36,808 nucleotides of DNA from an uncultured Chlorobiaceae bacterium (GTDB lineage Bacteria; Bacteroidota; Chlorobiia; Chlorobiales; Chlorobiaceae). This document shows positions 28,698 to 36,808 of the stretch, piece by piece (within the stretch, counting starts at the first letter, position 1; every line of letters begins with the position of its first letter). The position numbers were made by a program, and so were the translations under genes. The stretch spans positions 1 to 36,808 of the forward strand of contig CAIWUU010000040.1 of the NCBI GenBank assembly GCA_903915955.1, given 5' to 3'. Below the pieces are notes generated by a model. The model was given only the letters and a program-made list of their open reading frames with translations. It had not been told where the DNA came from and made no database searches.

Positions 28698-29649
28698 GCT
28701 TGTGTGGGGAAGTGTGTTTACGGTCGCTCTTGCCGGGCTTGGAGCCTTTTTCTTTTTAACCGGCAACAGAGCCCCGGAGAAGAGTTTTGAAGAGATTCGA
28801 GCGATAAGAGGAAACATCAGTTCCGCAGTATCGACGACAGGTGTTGTTGAACCGCAAAATCGCCTTAAAATTCAGTCTTCAATCGGAGGGCGCGTAGAGG
28901 CGATTCTTGTTGCTGAAGGGCAGTATGTGAAGAAAGGGGAGGTACTTGCCCTGCTCAGTTCAACTGAACGGGCAGCACTTCTTGATGCTGCCCGGGTACA
29001 GGGAAAGAGCGAAGAGGCCTATTGGAAGAGGGTGTATAAAGAGACCTCCATCATTGCACCTCTGGATGGACAGGTTATTGTGCGCAGCATTGATCCCGGT
29101 CAGGCAGTGACTACCAGTGATTCTCTGTTTGTACTCTCTGACCATCTGATTGTCAAGGCTTATGTCGACGAAACTGATATTGGCAGGGTAAAAGTGGGGC
29201 AGAATGCTGTTATTGGGCTGGATGCATATCCCGACATCCGGGTGAATGGGATAGTCGAGCATATCTATTTTGAGTCGCATCTGCAGAATAACGTGAATAT
29301 CTATAATGTCGATGTTATTCCAGAGCGCATTCCTGATGTTTTTCGCTCTGGTATGAGTGCAAATATCGAAATATTAGTTCAGGAAAAGCAAGGCGCGCTG
29401 CTGGTGCCTCTTGGAGCTGTAGAGAGCCGTAATGGTAAGACAGTGGTGCTTCAGAAAAAAGGCGGCACCGAGAGAGGAGTTCGCTACACATCAGTTACAA
29501 CCGGATTGCAGGATGATCGTCATGTGGAAATCCTGGAAGGGCTGTCGGATAGTGCTGTTGTGCTTCTTCCCGATACCTCTTTTGTTCTTCCAGGTAAAAA
29601 AGGCGGATCAAATCCCTTTGCACCGCAGCGCAACCGGACGAAAAAATGA
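28681..29649 (+). CDS. MacA-like periplasmic adaptor (membrane fusion protein) with a very short hairpin
   Basis: 322 residues from ATG 28681, preceded by GGAGGAGGG; an upstream in-frame start at 28639 lies deep inside the tolC-like gene. One N-terminal membrane anchor (~7-25) is followed by the first half-lipoyl motif ([28 protein letters not shown]), the second half ([33 protein letters not shown]), a beta-barrel domain and a membrane-proximal domain ([11 protein letters not shown]). Only about 29 residues (~93-121) separate the half-lipoyl motifs, where MacA-type adaptors carry a long alpha-helical hairpin. It should link MacB-like permease and TolC-like channel. It overlaps both neighbours (17 and 4 bases), so all three are one operon. 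Confidence 0.9.
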   Translation: MIKRSKLVWGSVFTVALAGLGAFFFLTGNRAPEKSFEEIRAIRGNISSAVSTTGVVEPQNRLKIQSSIGGRVEAILVAEGQYVKKGEVLALLSSTERAALLDAARVQGKSEEAYWKRVYKETSIIAPLDGQVIVRSIDPGQAVTTSDSLFVLSDHLIVKAYVDETDIGRVKVGQNAVIGLDAYPDIRVNGIVEHIYFESHLQNNVNIYNVDVIPERIPDVFRSGMSANIEILVQEKQGALLVPLGAVESRNGKTVVLQKKGGTERGVRYTSVTTGLQDDRHVEILEGLSDSAVVLLPDTSFVLPGKKGGSNPFAPQRNRTKK

Positions 29650-31619
29650 AACCACTGCTTGAACTTGTTGATGTCCACCGGACATACCGTATAGGGGAAA
29701 GTACGGTTAACGCATTGCGTGGAGTCACTCTGACAATAGAGCGAGGTGAGTTTGTTGCCATCATGGGCTCTTCGGGTTCAGGCAAGTCTTCCCTGCTCCA
29801 CATTCTCGGGCTTCTTGATAACCCCGACAAGGGCGAGTACCGAATTCTTGGCAACAATGTCAACACCCTCTCCGAGGATGAGCAGGCTGGATTGCGCAAC
29901 AATGTTGCCGGTTTTGTTTTTCAGCAGTTTCATCTGCTCAAGCGCATGACTATTGTCGATAATGTTCGGCTTCCGCATATCTACAGTGGTATGAAGGGCG
30001 ATTTTCGTCATGAAGCAAGAGAGCGTCTTAAGCTGGTTGGACTTGAAAAGAGGATGGATCATACCCCCAACCAGCTTTCAGGGGGCGAACAGCAGCGTGT
30101 GGCGATAGCGAGGGCGCTGATTCGAGATCCGATTATAATTTTTGCTGATGAGCCGACTGGTAACCTTGACAGCAGAAATTCCAGCGAAATCATGAAAATC
30201 CTCAAGGGACTTCATGATGAGGGGAAAACCATCATTATGGTGACGCATGAACCGGAGATTGCGGCCTGGGCTGGTCGAGTCATCACCATGAGGGACGGGG
30301 CTATTCTCACAGACGAGCGCGAAGAGGGGTTGATGCCTTCAGCGGCAACTGCCCGTGAGTTTGTGTTTGAAACGCTTATGGCAGAAAATGGTACGATATG
30401 GCGTGATGGCCGTTTTACAGGCTTTATGGCACAGGCGGTTCAGTCTATTCTTGCAAACAAGATGCGCTCCTTTCTTTCGGTGCTCGGCATTCTTGTCGGT
30501 GTTGCCTCTGTGATTGCGATGATGGCGCTCGGAGAGGGAGCAAAGGCAGCCATGCAGGAGGATCTGAAGTCCATGGGATCAAATATGCTCTCAATAAGGG
30601 GAGGATCGGCCAAAATCCGGGGAGCATCTCAAGGCGCTGGCGCAATAACACGCTTTACTTTCAGGGATGTGGAGGATATTGCCCTGCTCCGACCGCTGGT
30701 GAGAAATGCTACAGGGGTGGTCAATGGGGGGGGGAGGATTGTTTATGGAAACAAAAACTGGAGTTCATCGCTTATTGGTGCAGGATATGAGTATGGCTCG
30801 ATGCGTGCGGCATTGCCCTCAGTTGGACGCTGGTTTACCCGACAAGAGATTCAAGTAAGGGAAAAATCGGCCATCATTGGGGTGACTGTAGCAAAGGAGT
30901 TATTTGGGAGCAATAATCCGCTTGGCAAGACCATAAAGATAAACAGGATTAATTTCAAAGTAATCGGTGTGGCTCCTGCCAAAGGATTTTCCGGGCCTCA
31001 GGATGAAGATGATGTGGTTATTATTCCTGTAACAACCGCCATGTATCGCGTTCTTGGGCGTGATTATCTTAGTGGTATTTTTGTGGAAGTTACAGAGTCA
31101 TCGAAGATTGATGAAGCTAAAAATGCTATCACTGAAATGATTCGGACAAAACGGAAACTGAAGGATGATGACGATTCGTTCAATATCAGAGATATGACAG
31201 AAATTCAGAAGATGCTCAGCAGCACAACGCAGACCATGAGCCTCCTGCTCGGCTCAATTGCGGCTATTTCGCTTCTGGTAGGAGGTATTGGTATTATGAA
31301 TATCATGCTTGTCTCCGTTACCGAAAGAACGAGGGAAATTGGTCTGCGGAAGGCAATCGGGGCAAGAAAAAGCGACATTATGCTGCAGTTTTTGGTTGAG
31401 TCTGTTGGTATGACCATCAGCGGAGGCTTCATCGGAGTATTAACCGGGGTTGGAATTTCCATAATTCTCTCAGTTTTTGCTGGCTGGGCAGTAAAAACCT
31501 CGCTGATATCGGTTATTCTTGCGACAGCCTTCTCAGCGCTCACCGGTATTTTTTTTGGTCTCTGGCCTGCCAGAAAAGCCGCTGAGCTCAAACCTGTAGA
31601 GGCTCTGCGTTTCGAGTAG
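29646..31619 (+). CDS. macB: MacB-like ABC transporter, fused ATPase and permease
   Basis: 657 residues. The N-terminal ATPase has Walker [10 protein letters not shown] (~41-49), signature [15 protein letters not shown] (~144) and Walker [14 protein letters not shown]. The permease half has the MacB topology: first membrane span ~272-295 ([21 protein letters not shown]), a large periplasmic domain, then three spans (~532-556, ~596-618, ~626-645) including [18 protein letters not shown], the FtsX-type loop. Such transporters push substrates from the periplasm through TolC by mechanotransmission; the substrate here is unknown (macrolide, lipopeptide or siderophore-like compounds are known for relatives). 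The ATG overlaps the adaptor stop by 4 bases. Confidence 0.94.
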   Translation: MKPLLELVDVHRTYRIGESTVNALRGVTLTIERGEFVAIMGSSGSGKSSLLHILGLLDNPDKGEYRILGNNVNTLSEDEQAGLRNNVAGFVFQQFHLLKRMTIVDNVRLPHIYSGMKGDFRHEARERLKLVGLEKRMDHTPNQLSGGEQQRVAIARALIRDPIIIFADEPTGNLDSRNSSEIMKILKGLHDEGKTIIMVTHEPEIAAWAGRVITMRDGAILTDEREEGLMPSAATAREFVFETLMAENGTIWRDGRFTGFMAQAVQSILANKMRSFLSVLGILVGVASVIAMMALGEGAKAAMQEDLKSMGSNMLSIRGGSAKIRGASQGAGAITRFTFRDVEDIALLRPLVRNATGVVNGGGRIVYGNKNWSSSLIGAGYEYGSMRAALPSVGRWFTRQEIQVREKSAIIGVTVAKELFGSNNPLGKTIKINRINFKVIGVAPAKGFSGPQDEDDVVIIPVTTAMYRVLGRDYLSGIFVEVTESSKIDEAKNAITEMIRTKRKLKDDDDSFNIRDMTEIQKMLSSTTQTMSLLLGSIAAISLLVGGIGIMNIMLVSVTERTREIGLRKAIGARKSDIMLQFLVESVGMTISGGFIGVLTGVGISIILSVFAGWAVKTSLISVILATAFSALTGIFFGLWPARKAAELKPVEALRFE

Positions 31620-32010
31620 GGTAGTAGAAGAAAAGAGATTTTATTGAGGCAAGTTTTTTGAGGAAGCTCGCCCTATATGGTTATGGGTTGTGATAAATAA
31701 CCCTCAACAACAGGTTGGATAGTTGGATGTGATGATTATGCCCTATGAAAAAGATGACGGATGAATTGATATGATTGACCAGGCATGTTGTTTATATGGA
31801 TAGAGAAAAGGAGCAACCAGCCTTTCCACTCTCTTTTTATCCCACAAAGGGCTTCTTCAGGGTGGAAAAGGAATTACACTCAAGAGAGAAGAAATATATA
31901 AATCAGGTTTTGTTTTTTTACATAATTCGCTTACATTGACTGTCCTTATGGATTTTTAGCATTTGCGTTTTTTGTAATCAGAGTGTTTTAAAAAGAAAGA
32001 GAGTTTCAGT
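31620..32010. other. 391-base region between macB and rpsL; probable long 5' leader of the str operon
   Basis: No gene recognised. GGTTAT/ATAACC (31679-31684, 31697-31702) and CCTTTCCAC / GTGGAAAAGG (31821-31829, 31862-31871, one bulge) are inverted repeats. No T-tract terminator for macB is visible. The last 100 bases are AT-rich and contain a possible promoter; ribosomal-protein operons often have long regulated leaders, but I cannot identify a specific structure. Confidence 0.45.
31936..31962 (+). promoter_or_regulatory. Possible promoter of the rpsL operon
   Basis: TTGACT (31936-31941) followed after 15 bases by TAGCAT (31957-31962). The -35 box is good, the spacing short and the -10 weak. 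It lies about 48 bases before the rpsL ATG. Confidence 0.35.
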
Positions 32011-32421
32011 ATGCCGACGATTCAGCAGCTTATCAGGCTTGGAAGAAGTGTGAAAGTGTCTAAAACAGCGTCACCGGCGCTTGAGAAATGCCCGCAGAAA
32101 CGTGGGGTTTGTACTCGTGTTTATACTACTACGCCAAAAAAACCTAACTCGGCGTTGAGGAAAGTTGCGCGCGTCAGGTTATCCAACAAAATTGAGGTTA
32201 CAGCATATATTCCGGGGGAAGGTCACAATCTGCAGGAGCATTCAATTGTTCTGATTCGAGGCGGCAGAGTAAAGGATCTTCCTGGTGTGCGGTACCATAT
32301 CGTGCGCGGCTCCCTGGATACGTCCGGTGTCGCTGACCGTAAGCAGAGTCGGTCGAAGTATGGTGCCAAGCAGCCGAAAGCTGGTGTTGCGGCGCCTGTT
32401 AAGGGTAAGGGTAAAAGGTAG
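32011..32421 (+). CDS. rpsL: 30S ribosomal protein S12
   Basis: 136 residues. The decoding-centre segments [13 protein letters not shown] (Lys43, Lys44) and [14 protein letters not shown] are the wild-type, streptomycin-sensitive form. [16 protein letters not shown] is conserved. The C-terminus runs about 12 residues beyond E. coli S12 with a basic tail ([13 protein letters not shown]). It is the first gene of the str operon rpsL-rpsG-fusA-tuf; rpsG begins 30 bases downstream. Confidence 0.98.
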   Translation: MPTIQQLIRLGRSVKVSKTASPALEKCPQKRGVCTRVYTTTPKKPNSALRKVARVRLSNKIEVTAYIPGEGHNLQEHSIVLIRGGRVKDLPGVRYHIVRGSLDTSGVADRKQSRSKYGAKQPKAGVAAPVKGKGKR

Positions 32422-32451
32422 ATAAGTCGAATCATAAATTCAGGGAAGAAT

Positions 32452-32919
32452 ATGCCCAAAAAAGTTGGCTATAAGAGAATCGGTGTTGATTTTCGCTACA
32501 GCGATGAAAGTGTTGCTCGTTTTATTAACGCGGTGATGCTCGATGGCAAGAAAGCGGTTGCTACAAAGATAGTTTATGATGCATTTGCTATCATTGCTGA
32601 GAAGATGAGTGGCGAGGAGCCGCTGGAGGTGTATCGCAAAGCTATGTCAAATATAGCTCCTGTTGTTGAGGTTCGCAGTAAGAGGGTTGGGGGAGCTACC
32701 TATCAGATTCCGATGGAGGTTAAGGCTTCGAGGCGTGGTGCTCTTGCGTTCCGCTGGCTGAAGATGTATGCGGGAAGGCGTGGTGGCAAGTCTATGGCTG
32801 AAAAGCTTGCTGCGGAGTTGATGGATGCTGCCAATGAGCAGGGCGCTTCTGTAAAAAAACGCGACGAAGTGCACAGGATGGCTGACGCTAACAAGGCGTT
32901 TGCTCATTTCAGGTTTTGA
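32452..32919 (+). CDS. rpsG: 30S ribosomal protein S7
   Basis: 155 residues. S7 nucleates assembly of the 30S head on 16S rRNA. Conserved blocks: basic N-terminal arm, FINAVMLDGKKAVATKIVYDAF, EVRSKRVGGATYQIPMEV, and RWLKMYAGRRGGKSMAEKLAAELMDAANEQGASVKKRDEVHRMADANKAFAHFRF at the end. It lies between rpsL and fusA in the standard order. In E. coli S7 represses its operon through the rpsL-rpsG gap; here that gap is only 30 bases, so the same element is unlikely. Confidence 0.98.
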   Translation: MPKKVGYKRIGVDFRYSDESVARFINAVMLDGKKAVATKIVYDAFAIIAEKMSGEEPLEVYRKAMSNIAPVVEVRSKRVGGATYQIPMEVKASRRGALAFRWLKMYAGRRGGKSMAEKLAAELMDAANEQGASVKKRDEVHRMADANKAFAHFRF

Positions 32920-32960
32920 GAGTTTGTTAAAGTGTGGAGTAAAAGGTCTAAAAATTTGTT

Positions 32961-35075
32961 ATGGCAAGGCTGGTTGATTTAGATAAGGTACGCAACATTG
33001 GCATCATGGCGCACATTGATGCTGGCAAGACGACAACAACAGAGAGGATTCTCTATTATACGGGTCGTCTTCACCGGATGGGTGAGGTGCATGATGGTGG
33101 TGCGACAATGGACTGGATGGAGCAGGAGAAAGAGCGTGGTATTACGATTACCTCAGCGGCGACCACCTGTTTCTGGGTTCCGAAGTTTGGTAATTACACA
33201 GGGGTAAATCACAGGATCAATATTATTGACACGCCGGGACACGTTGACTTTACTGTTGAGGTTGAGCGTTCGCTGCGTGTGCTCGATGGCGCTGTTGCGC
33301 TGTTTTGTGCGGTAGGCGGGGTGGAGCCTCAGTCCGAGACGGTATGGCGGCAGGCTAATAAATATGGCGTACCCAGGATTGCTTATATCAATAAGATGGA
33401 TCGGACTGGTGCTAACTTTTTCGATACTGTCCAGGCGATCAGGGAGAGGCTTAGTACGAACCCTGTTCCTCTTCAGATCCCTATAGGTGAAGGTGAGATA
33501 TTTGCCGGATTCGTGGATCTTATCAGAATGAAAGGAATTATCTATGATAAGGAAGATGGCAGCACATATAATGAAGTAGAGATTCCTCATGATTTACAGA
33601 ATGAGGCGAGGACGTGGCGAATCAATATGCTTGAGGCTGTCTCCGAAGTAGATGATACATTGCTTGAGAAATATTTGAACGGCGAAGAAATTACCGAGCA
33701 GGAAGTAAGGTCGGTGCTTCGCAAGGCGACGCTCAAGGTCACTATTATTCCTGTGCTCTGCGGATCATCGTTCAAGAATAAGGGTGTTCAGTTTATGCTT
33801 GACGCAGTCGTTGAGTATCTTGCTTCACCGGTTGATGTCGGAACTGTTGAGGGTCATCACCCGCGTACTGAGGAGTCTGTAATACGAGAGCCGAAAGATG
33901 ACGAACCGTTCGCTGCTCTTGCCTTCAAGATTGCTACTGACCCATTTGTTGGAAAGCTTACATTTTTCAGGGTTTATTCTGGAGTACTCAAAGCTGGAAG
34001 TTATGTGTTGAACACGATGACCGGTAAAAAGGAACGTATTGGTCGTGTGCTTCAGATGCACTCCAATAAAAGAGAGGATATAGATTGTGTTTATTGCGGT
34101 GATATCGCAGCCGCTGTCGGTTTGAAGGATGTCAGAACCGGTGATACGCTCTGCGATGAAAATTACCCTGTGGTTCTTGAGAAAATGGTTTTCCCTGAGC
34201 CTGTTATTGAGATTGCGATTGAGCCCAAGACAAAGGCTGACAATGACAAGCTGGGTATGTCGCTTGCAAAGCTTGCTGAAGAGGATCCTACATTCAAGGT
34301 CAAGACTGATGATGAAACAGGGCAGACCCTGATTGCCGGTATGGGTGAACTTCATCTGGAGATTTTGGTTGACAGGCTAAGGCGTGAGTTCAAGGTTGAG
34401 GCAAATGTCGGTCAGCCGCAGGTTGCCTACCGCGAAACCATCAGAAAGTCTGTTGAGTTCGAAGGTAAGTTTGTCCGTCAGTCTGGTGGTAAAGGTCAGT
34501 TCGGTCTTGTCGTACTTCGTGTTGAGCCTCTTGAAGAGGGTAAGGGGTATGAATTCGTTGATGCAGTTAAGGGTGGAGTTATTCCGAGAGAGTATATTCC
34601 TGCGGTCAATGCGGGTGTACAGCAGGCCATGAAAGGCGGTGTGGTTGCCGGTTATTCAATGCAGGACATAAAGGTTACCCTTTTGGATGGTAAGTATCAT
34701 GAGGTTGACTCTTCTGAAATGGCGTTCAAGATCGCAGGTTCTATTGGTTTCAAGGGTGCAGCTAAAAAAGCTGATCCGGTTCTGCTTGAGCCAATCATGA
34801 AGGTTGAGGTTGTGACTCCCGATGAATATCTCGGTGATGTGATGGGTGATCTTTCGAGTCGACGTGGTCATATTGAGGGTATGGGTCAGAGGGCTGGAGC
34901 TCAGTTTGTCAATGCTAAAGTACCGCTTTCTGCCATGTTTGGTTACTCAACAGACCTTCGTTCAATGAGTCAGGGAAGAGCGAACTATTCAATGGAATTT
35001 GACTGTTATCGCGAAGTCCCCAGGAGTATTGCGGAATCTTTACAAGAGAAAAGAGTGAGCAAGGATTCAGACTAA
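32961..35075 (+). CDS. fusA: Elongation factor G
   Basis: 704 residues, full length. GTPase motifs: [15 protein letters not shown] (G1), [10 protein letters not shown] (G2), [22 protein letters not shown] (G3), [10 protein letters not shown] (G4) and GSSFKNKG (G5). Domains II-V follow, with domain IV around [15 protein letters not shown] and the C-terminal [16 protein letters not shown]. It catalyses translocation of tRNAs and mRNA on the ribosome. It is the third gene of the str operon, 41 bases after rpsG and 68 before tuf. Confidence 0.98.
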   Translation: MARLVDLDKVRNIGIMAHIDAGKTTTTERILYYTGRLHRMGEVHDGGATMDWMEQEKERGITITSAATTCFWVPKFGNYTGVNHRINIIDTPGHVDFTVEVERSLRVLDGAVALFCAVGGVEPQSETVWRQANKYGVPRIAYINKMDRTGANFFDTVQAIRERLSTNPVPLQIPIGEGEIFAGFVDLIRMKGIIYDKEDGSTYNEVEIPHDLQNEARTWRINMLEAVSEVDDTLLEKYLNGEEITEQEVRSVLRKATLKVTIIPVLCGSSFKNKGVQFMLDAVVEYLASPVDVGTVEGHHPRTEESVIREPKDDEPFAALAFKIATDPFVGKLTFFRVYSGVLKAGSYVLNTMTGKKERIGRVLQMHSNKREDIDCVYCGDIAAAVGLKDVRTGDTLCDENYPVVLEKMVFPEPVIEIAIEPKTKADNDKLGMSLAKLAEEDPTFKVKTDDETGQTLIAGMGELHLEILVDRLRREFKVEANVGQPQVAYRETIRKSVEFEGKFVRQSGGKGQFGLVVLRVEPLEEGKGYEFVDAVKGGVIPREYIPAVNAGVQQAMKGGVVAGYSMQDIKVTLLDGKYHEVDSSEMAFKIAGSIGFKGAAKKADPVLLEPIMKVEVVTPDEYLGDVMGDLSSRRGHIEGMGQRAGAQFVNAKVPLSAMFGYSTDLRSMSQGRANYSMEFDCYREVPRSIAESLQEKRVSKDSD

Positions 35076-35143
35076 GCGCGTAATGGCTGTATCAGTTTTA
35101 ATTATTACACAACAATAACAGATAACCGACACGGAGAGAAGTT

Positions 35144-36325
35144 ATGGCAAAAGAGTCTTACAAAAGGGATAAACCCCATGTCAATATAGGGACCATTGGT
35201 CACGTTGATCATGGTAAAACAACGTTGACTGCAGCAATTACCTCCGTGCTTGCAAAGCAGGGGCTTGCGATTCAGCGTGATTTTGGAAGCATTGATAAGG
35301 CTCCCGAAGAGAGAGAACGTGGTATTACTATATCCACCGCGCACGTTGAATACCAGACAAAAAAGCGTCACTATGCGCACATTGACTGTCCAGGTCACGC
35401 TGACTATATTAAAAACATGATTACGGGTGCTGCCCAGATGGACGGTGCCATCCTTGTTGTTGCAGGTACCGACGGTCCTATGCCTCAGACTCGCGAGCAC
35501 ATTCTGCTTGCCCGTCAGGTGAACGTCCCATCTCTTGTTGTTTTCCTGAACAAGGTTGATATTGCTGATCCTGAACTTATTGAGCTTGTTGAACTTGAGT
35601 TGAGAGAGCTTTTGACTCAGTACAACTTCCCGGGCGATGATATTCCGATTATCAAAGGCTCTGCCTTGAAAGCTCTTGAGGGTGATGCTGAGGCTGAAAA
35701 ATCAATTATGGAACTTATGGATGCTGTTGATTCATTTATTCCAGAGCCAGTTCGTGATGTCGACAAGCCTTTTTTGATGCCAGTTGAAGATGTGTTTTCT
35801 ATCTCTGGTCGCGGGACCGTTGGTACCGGAAGAATTGAGAGAGGTCGTGTCAAAATCAACGAAGAGGTAGAGATTGTTGGTCTTAAGCCAACGCGTAAAT
35901 CGGTTGTTACTGGAATAGAGATGTTCCAGAAGCTTCTTGATGAAGGACAGGCAGGCGACAATGCTGGTCTTCTTCTCAGGGGTGTTGACAAGACAGAACT
36001 CGAACGTGGAATGGTTATTGCCAAACCGGGCACAATCAAGCCGCATACCAAGTTCAAGGCAGAGGTCTATATCCTGAAAAAAGAGGAGGGTGGTCGACAT
36101 ACACCGTTCTTTAACGGTTATCGTCCCCAGTTCTACTTCCGTACAACAGACGTTACAGGTTCTGTGACGTTGCCTGAAGGTATAGAGATGGTTATGCCAG
36201 GCGACAACCTTGGTGTCGAAGTGGAGTTGCTTGCTCCTATTGCTATGGATGAAGGTCTTCGCTTTGCTATCCGTGAAGGCGGTCGCACCGTTGGAGCTGG
36301 TTCGGTAACTACGATTATTGAGTGA
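35144..36325 (+). CDS. tuf: Elongation factor Tu
   Basis: 393 residues. It delivers aminoacyl-tRNA to the ribosomal A site. Motifs: [15 protein letters not shown] (G1), [14 protein letters not shown] (G2 and switch I), [26 protein letters not shown] (G3), [15 protein letters not shown] (G4), GSALKAL (G5). Domain II/III segments [19 protein letters not shown] and [13 protein letters not shown] are intact. GGAGAGAAG precedes the ATG by a few bases. It is the only tuf copy in the window. A strong terminator follows. Confidence 0.98.
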   Translation: MAKESYKRDKPHVNIGTIGHVDHGKTTLTAAITSVLAKQGLAIQRDFGSIDKAPEERERGITISTAHVEYQTKKRHYAHIDCPGHADYIKNMITGAAQMDGAILVVAGTDGPMPQTREHILLARQVNVPSLVVFLNKVDIADPELIELVELELRELLTQYNFPGDDIPIIKGSALKALEGDAEAEKSIMELMDAVDSFIPEPVRDVDKPFLMPVEDVFSISGRGTVGTGRIERGRVKINEEVEIVGLKPTRKSVVTGIEMFQKLLDEGQAGDNAGLLLRGVDKTELERGMVIAKPGTIKPHTKFKAEVYILKKEEGGRHTPFFNGYRPQFYFRTTDVTGSVTLPEGIEMVMPGDNLGVEVELLAPIAMDEGLRFAIREGGRTVGAGSVTTIIE

Positions 36326-36343
36326 TCATTTGTATAGCGTCCC

Positions 36344-36374
36344 GGGGCGGGGCCGAAAATCCCGCCTCTTTTTT
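36344..36374 (+). terminator. Rho-independent terminator or attenuator between tuf and rpsJ
   Basis: GGGGCGGG (36344-36351) pairs with CCCGCCTC (36361-36368, one G-T pair) around a 9-base loop and runs into T residues to 36374. It begins 18 bases after the tuf stop and ends only 27 bases before the rpsJ GTG, leaving almost no room for an independent promoter. Partial readthrough would therefore be needed to supply the S10 operon. Confidence 0.82.
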
Positions 36375-36401
36375 ATTGATAACACGAAACAGGGTTGACA
36401 A

Positions 36402-36713
36402 GTGGCTGTACAGCAAAAGATAAGGATCAAGCTCAAATCTTATGACCATAGTTTGGTTGATAAATGGGCTTTAAGGATTATTGACGTGGTCAGACAGACA
36501 GATGCTATTATTTTCGGGCCTATACCTCTGCCTACAAAATCACATGTCTATACCGTAAACCGGTCTCCACATGTCGACAAAAAGTCACGTGAGCAGTTCT
36601 CTTTTTCCTCTCACAAGAGGTTGATTGAAATTATAAACCCGACATCCAGAACCATTGACATGCTGATGAAGCTTGAGCTTCCCAGTGGCGTTGATGTTGA
36701 AATTAAGTCTTAA
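36402..36713 (+). CDS. rpsJ: 30S ribosomal protein S10
   Basis: 103 residues with a GTG start at 36402 preceded by AGGG. Conserved S10/NusE sequence: [61 protein letters not shown]. It is part of the 30S head and, as NusE, of transcription antitermination complexes. It is the first gene of the S10 operon, joined here to the str operon with a hairpin in between; rplC follows after 23 bases. Confidence 0.98.
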   Translation: MAVQQKIRIKLKSYDHSLVDKWALRIIDVVRQTDAIIFGPIPLPTKSHVYTVNRSPHVDKKSREQFSFSSHKRLIEIINPTSRTIDMLMKLELPSGVDVEIKS

Positions 36714-36736
36714 AGAATTAGAAAAGGTAATCTTAT

Positions 36737-36808
36737 ATGGGTGCGATTCTTGGGAAAAAAATCGGCATGACCCGTTTATTCAATGAGAAACGCGAGGCTG
36801 TATCCTGC
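36737..36808 (+). CDS. rplC: 50S ribosomal protein L3, N-terminal start (partial)
   Basis: The first 24 codons before the window ends: MGAILGKKIGMTRLFNEKRE, the typical L3 N-terminus (GKKIGMTR). It lies 23 bases after rpsJ, in the normal rpsJ-rplC order of the S10 operon. The rest of the gene is outside the window. Confidence 0.95.
   Translation, partial: MGAILGKKIGMTRLFNEKREAVSC

Overview
The window comes from a green sulfur bacterium (Chlorobiaceae). It opens with the end of bchI, followed by bchD and a very large CobN/BchH-type magnesium chelatase subunit, the bchlorophyll-committing enzyme set, in the bchI-bchD-bchH(T) order I recall for this phylum. Ribosome-binding sites are often weak or absent, and TTG/GTG starts occur. 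No species is assigned.

Layout. (1) 2-6130: magnesium chelatase genes, with a strong terminator between bchD and the large subunit. (2) 6164-8007, minus strand: an orphan TIGR02574-type antitoxin and guaB. (3) 8234-8586: three tandem serine tRNAs (GGA, TGA, GCT) and a terminator. (4) 8714-12996: def-fmt-lepA-lepB, covering N-terminal formylation and processing, a translation GTPase and signal peptidase I. (5) 12990-13403, minus: an unknown single-pass membrane protein. (6) 13521-18202: trpE, an HtrA-type protease, greA, an unknown 74-residue protein and tpiA. (7) 18254-19888, minus: thiC under a TPP riboswitch that I could assemble from its conserved core. (8) 20207-23542: a 2x[4Fe-4S]-nitroreductase fusion, a cassette of a 58-residue protein plus a DUF1016/YhcG PDDEXK nuclease, and an M24 aminopeptidase. 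(9) 23583-25538, minus: an ABC-F ATPase. (10) 25862-27031: an AAA/DUF4143 ATPase, followed by a non-coding stretch rich in dyad symmetry. (11) 27420-31619: a TolC-MacA-MacB-like tripartite export operon. (12) 32011-36808: rpsL-rpsG-fusA-tuf-rpsJ-rplC, the str operon running into the S10 operon, with a strong terminator between tuf and rpsJ.

Most of the window is core metabolism and translation. The accessory parts are the orphan antitoxin, the 58-aa/DUF1016 cassette and the DUF4143 ATPase with its flanks. I see no CRISPR array, prophage, complete insertion sequence or obviously new multi-gene system. The best candidates for undescribed biology are the small protein coupled to the DUF1016 nuclease, the 74-residue protein between greA and tpiA, the membrane protein opposite trpE, and a MacA-like adaptor whose alpha-hairpin is almost missing.
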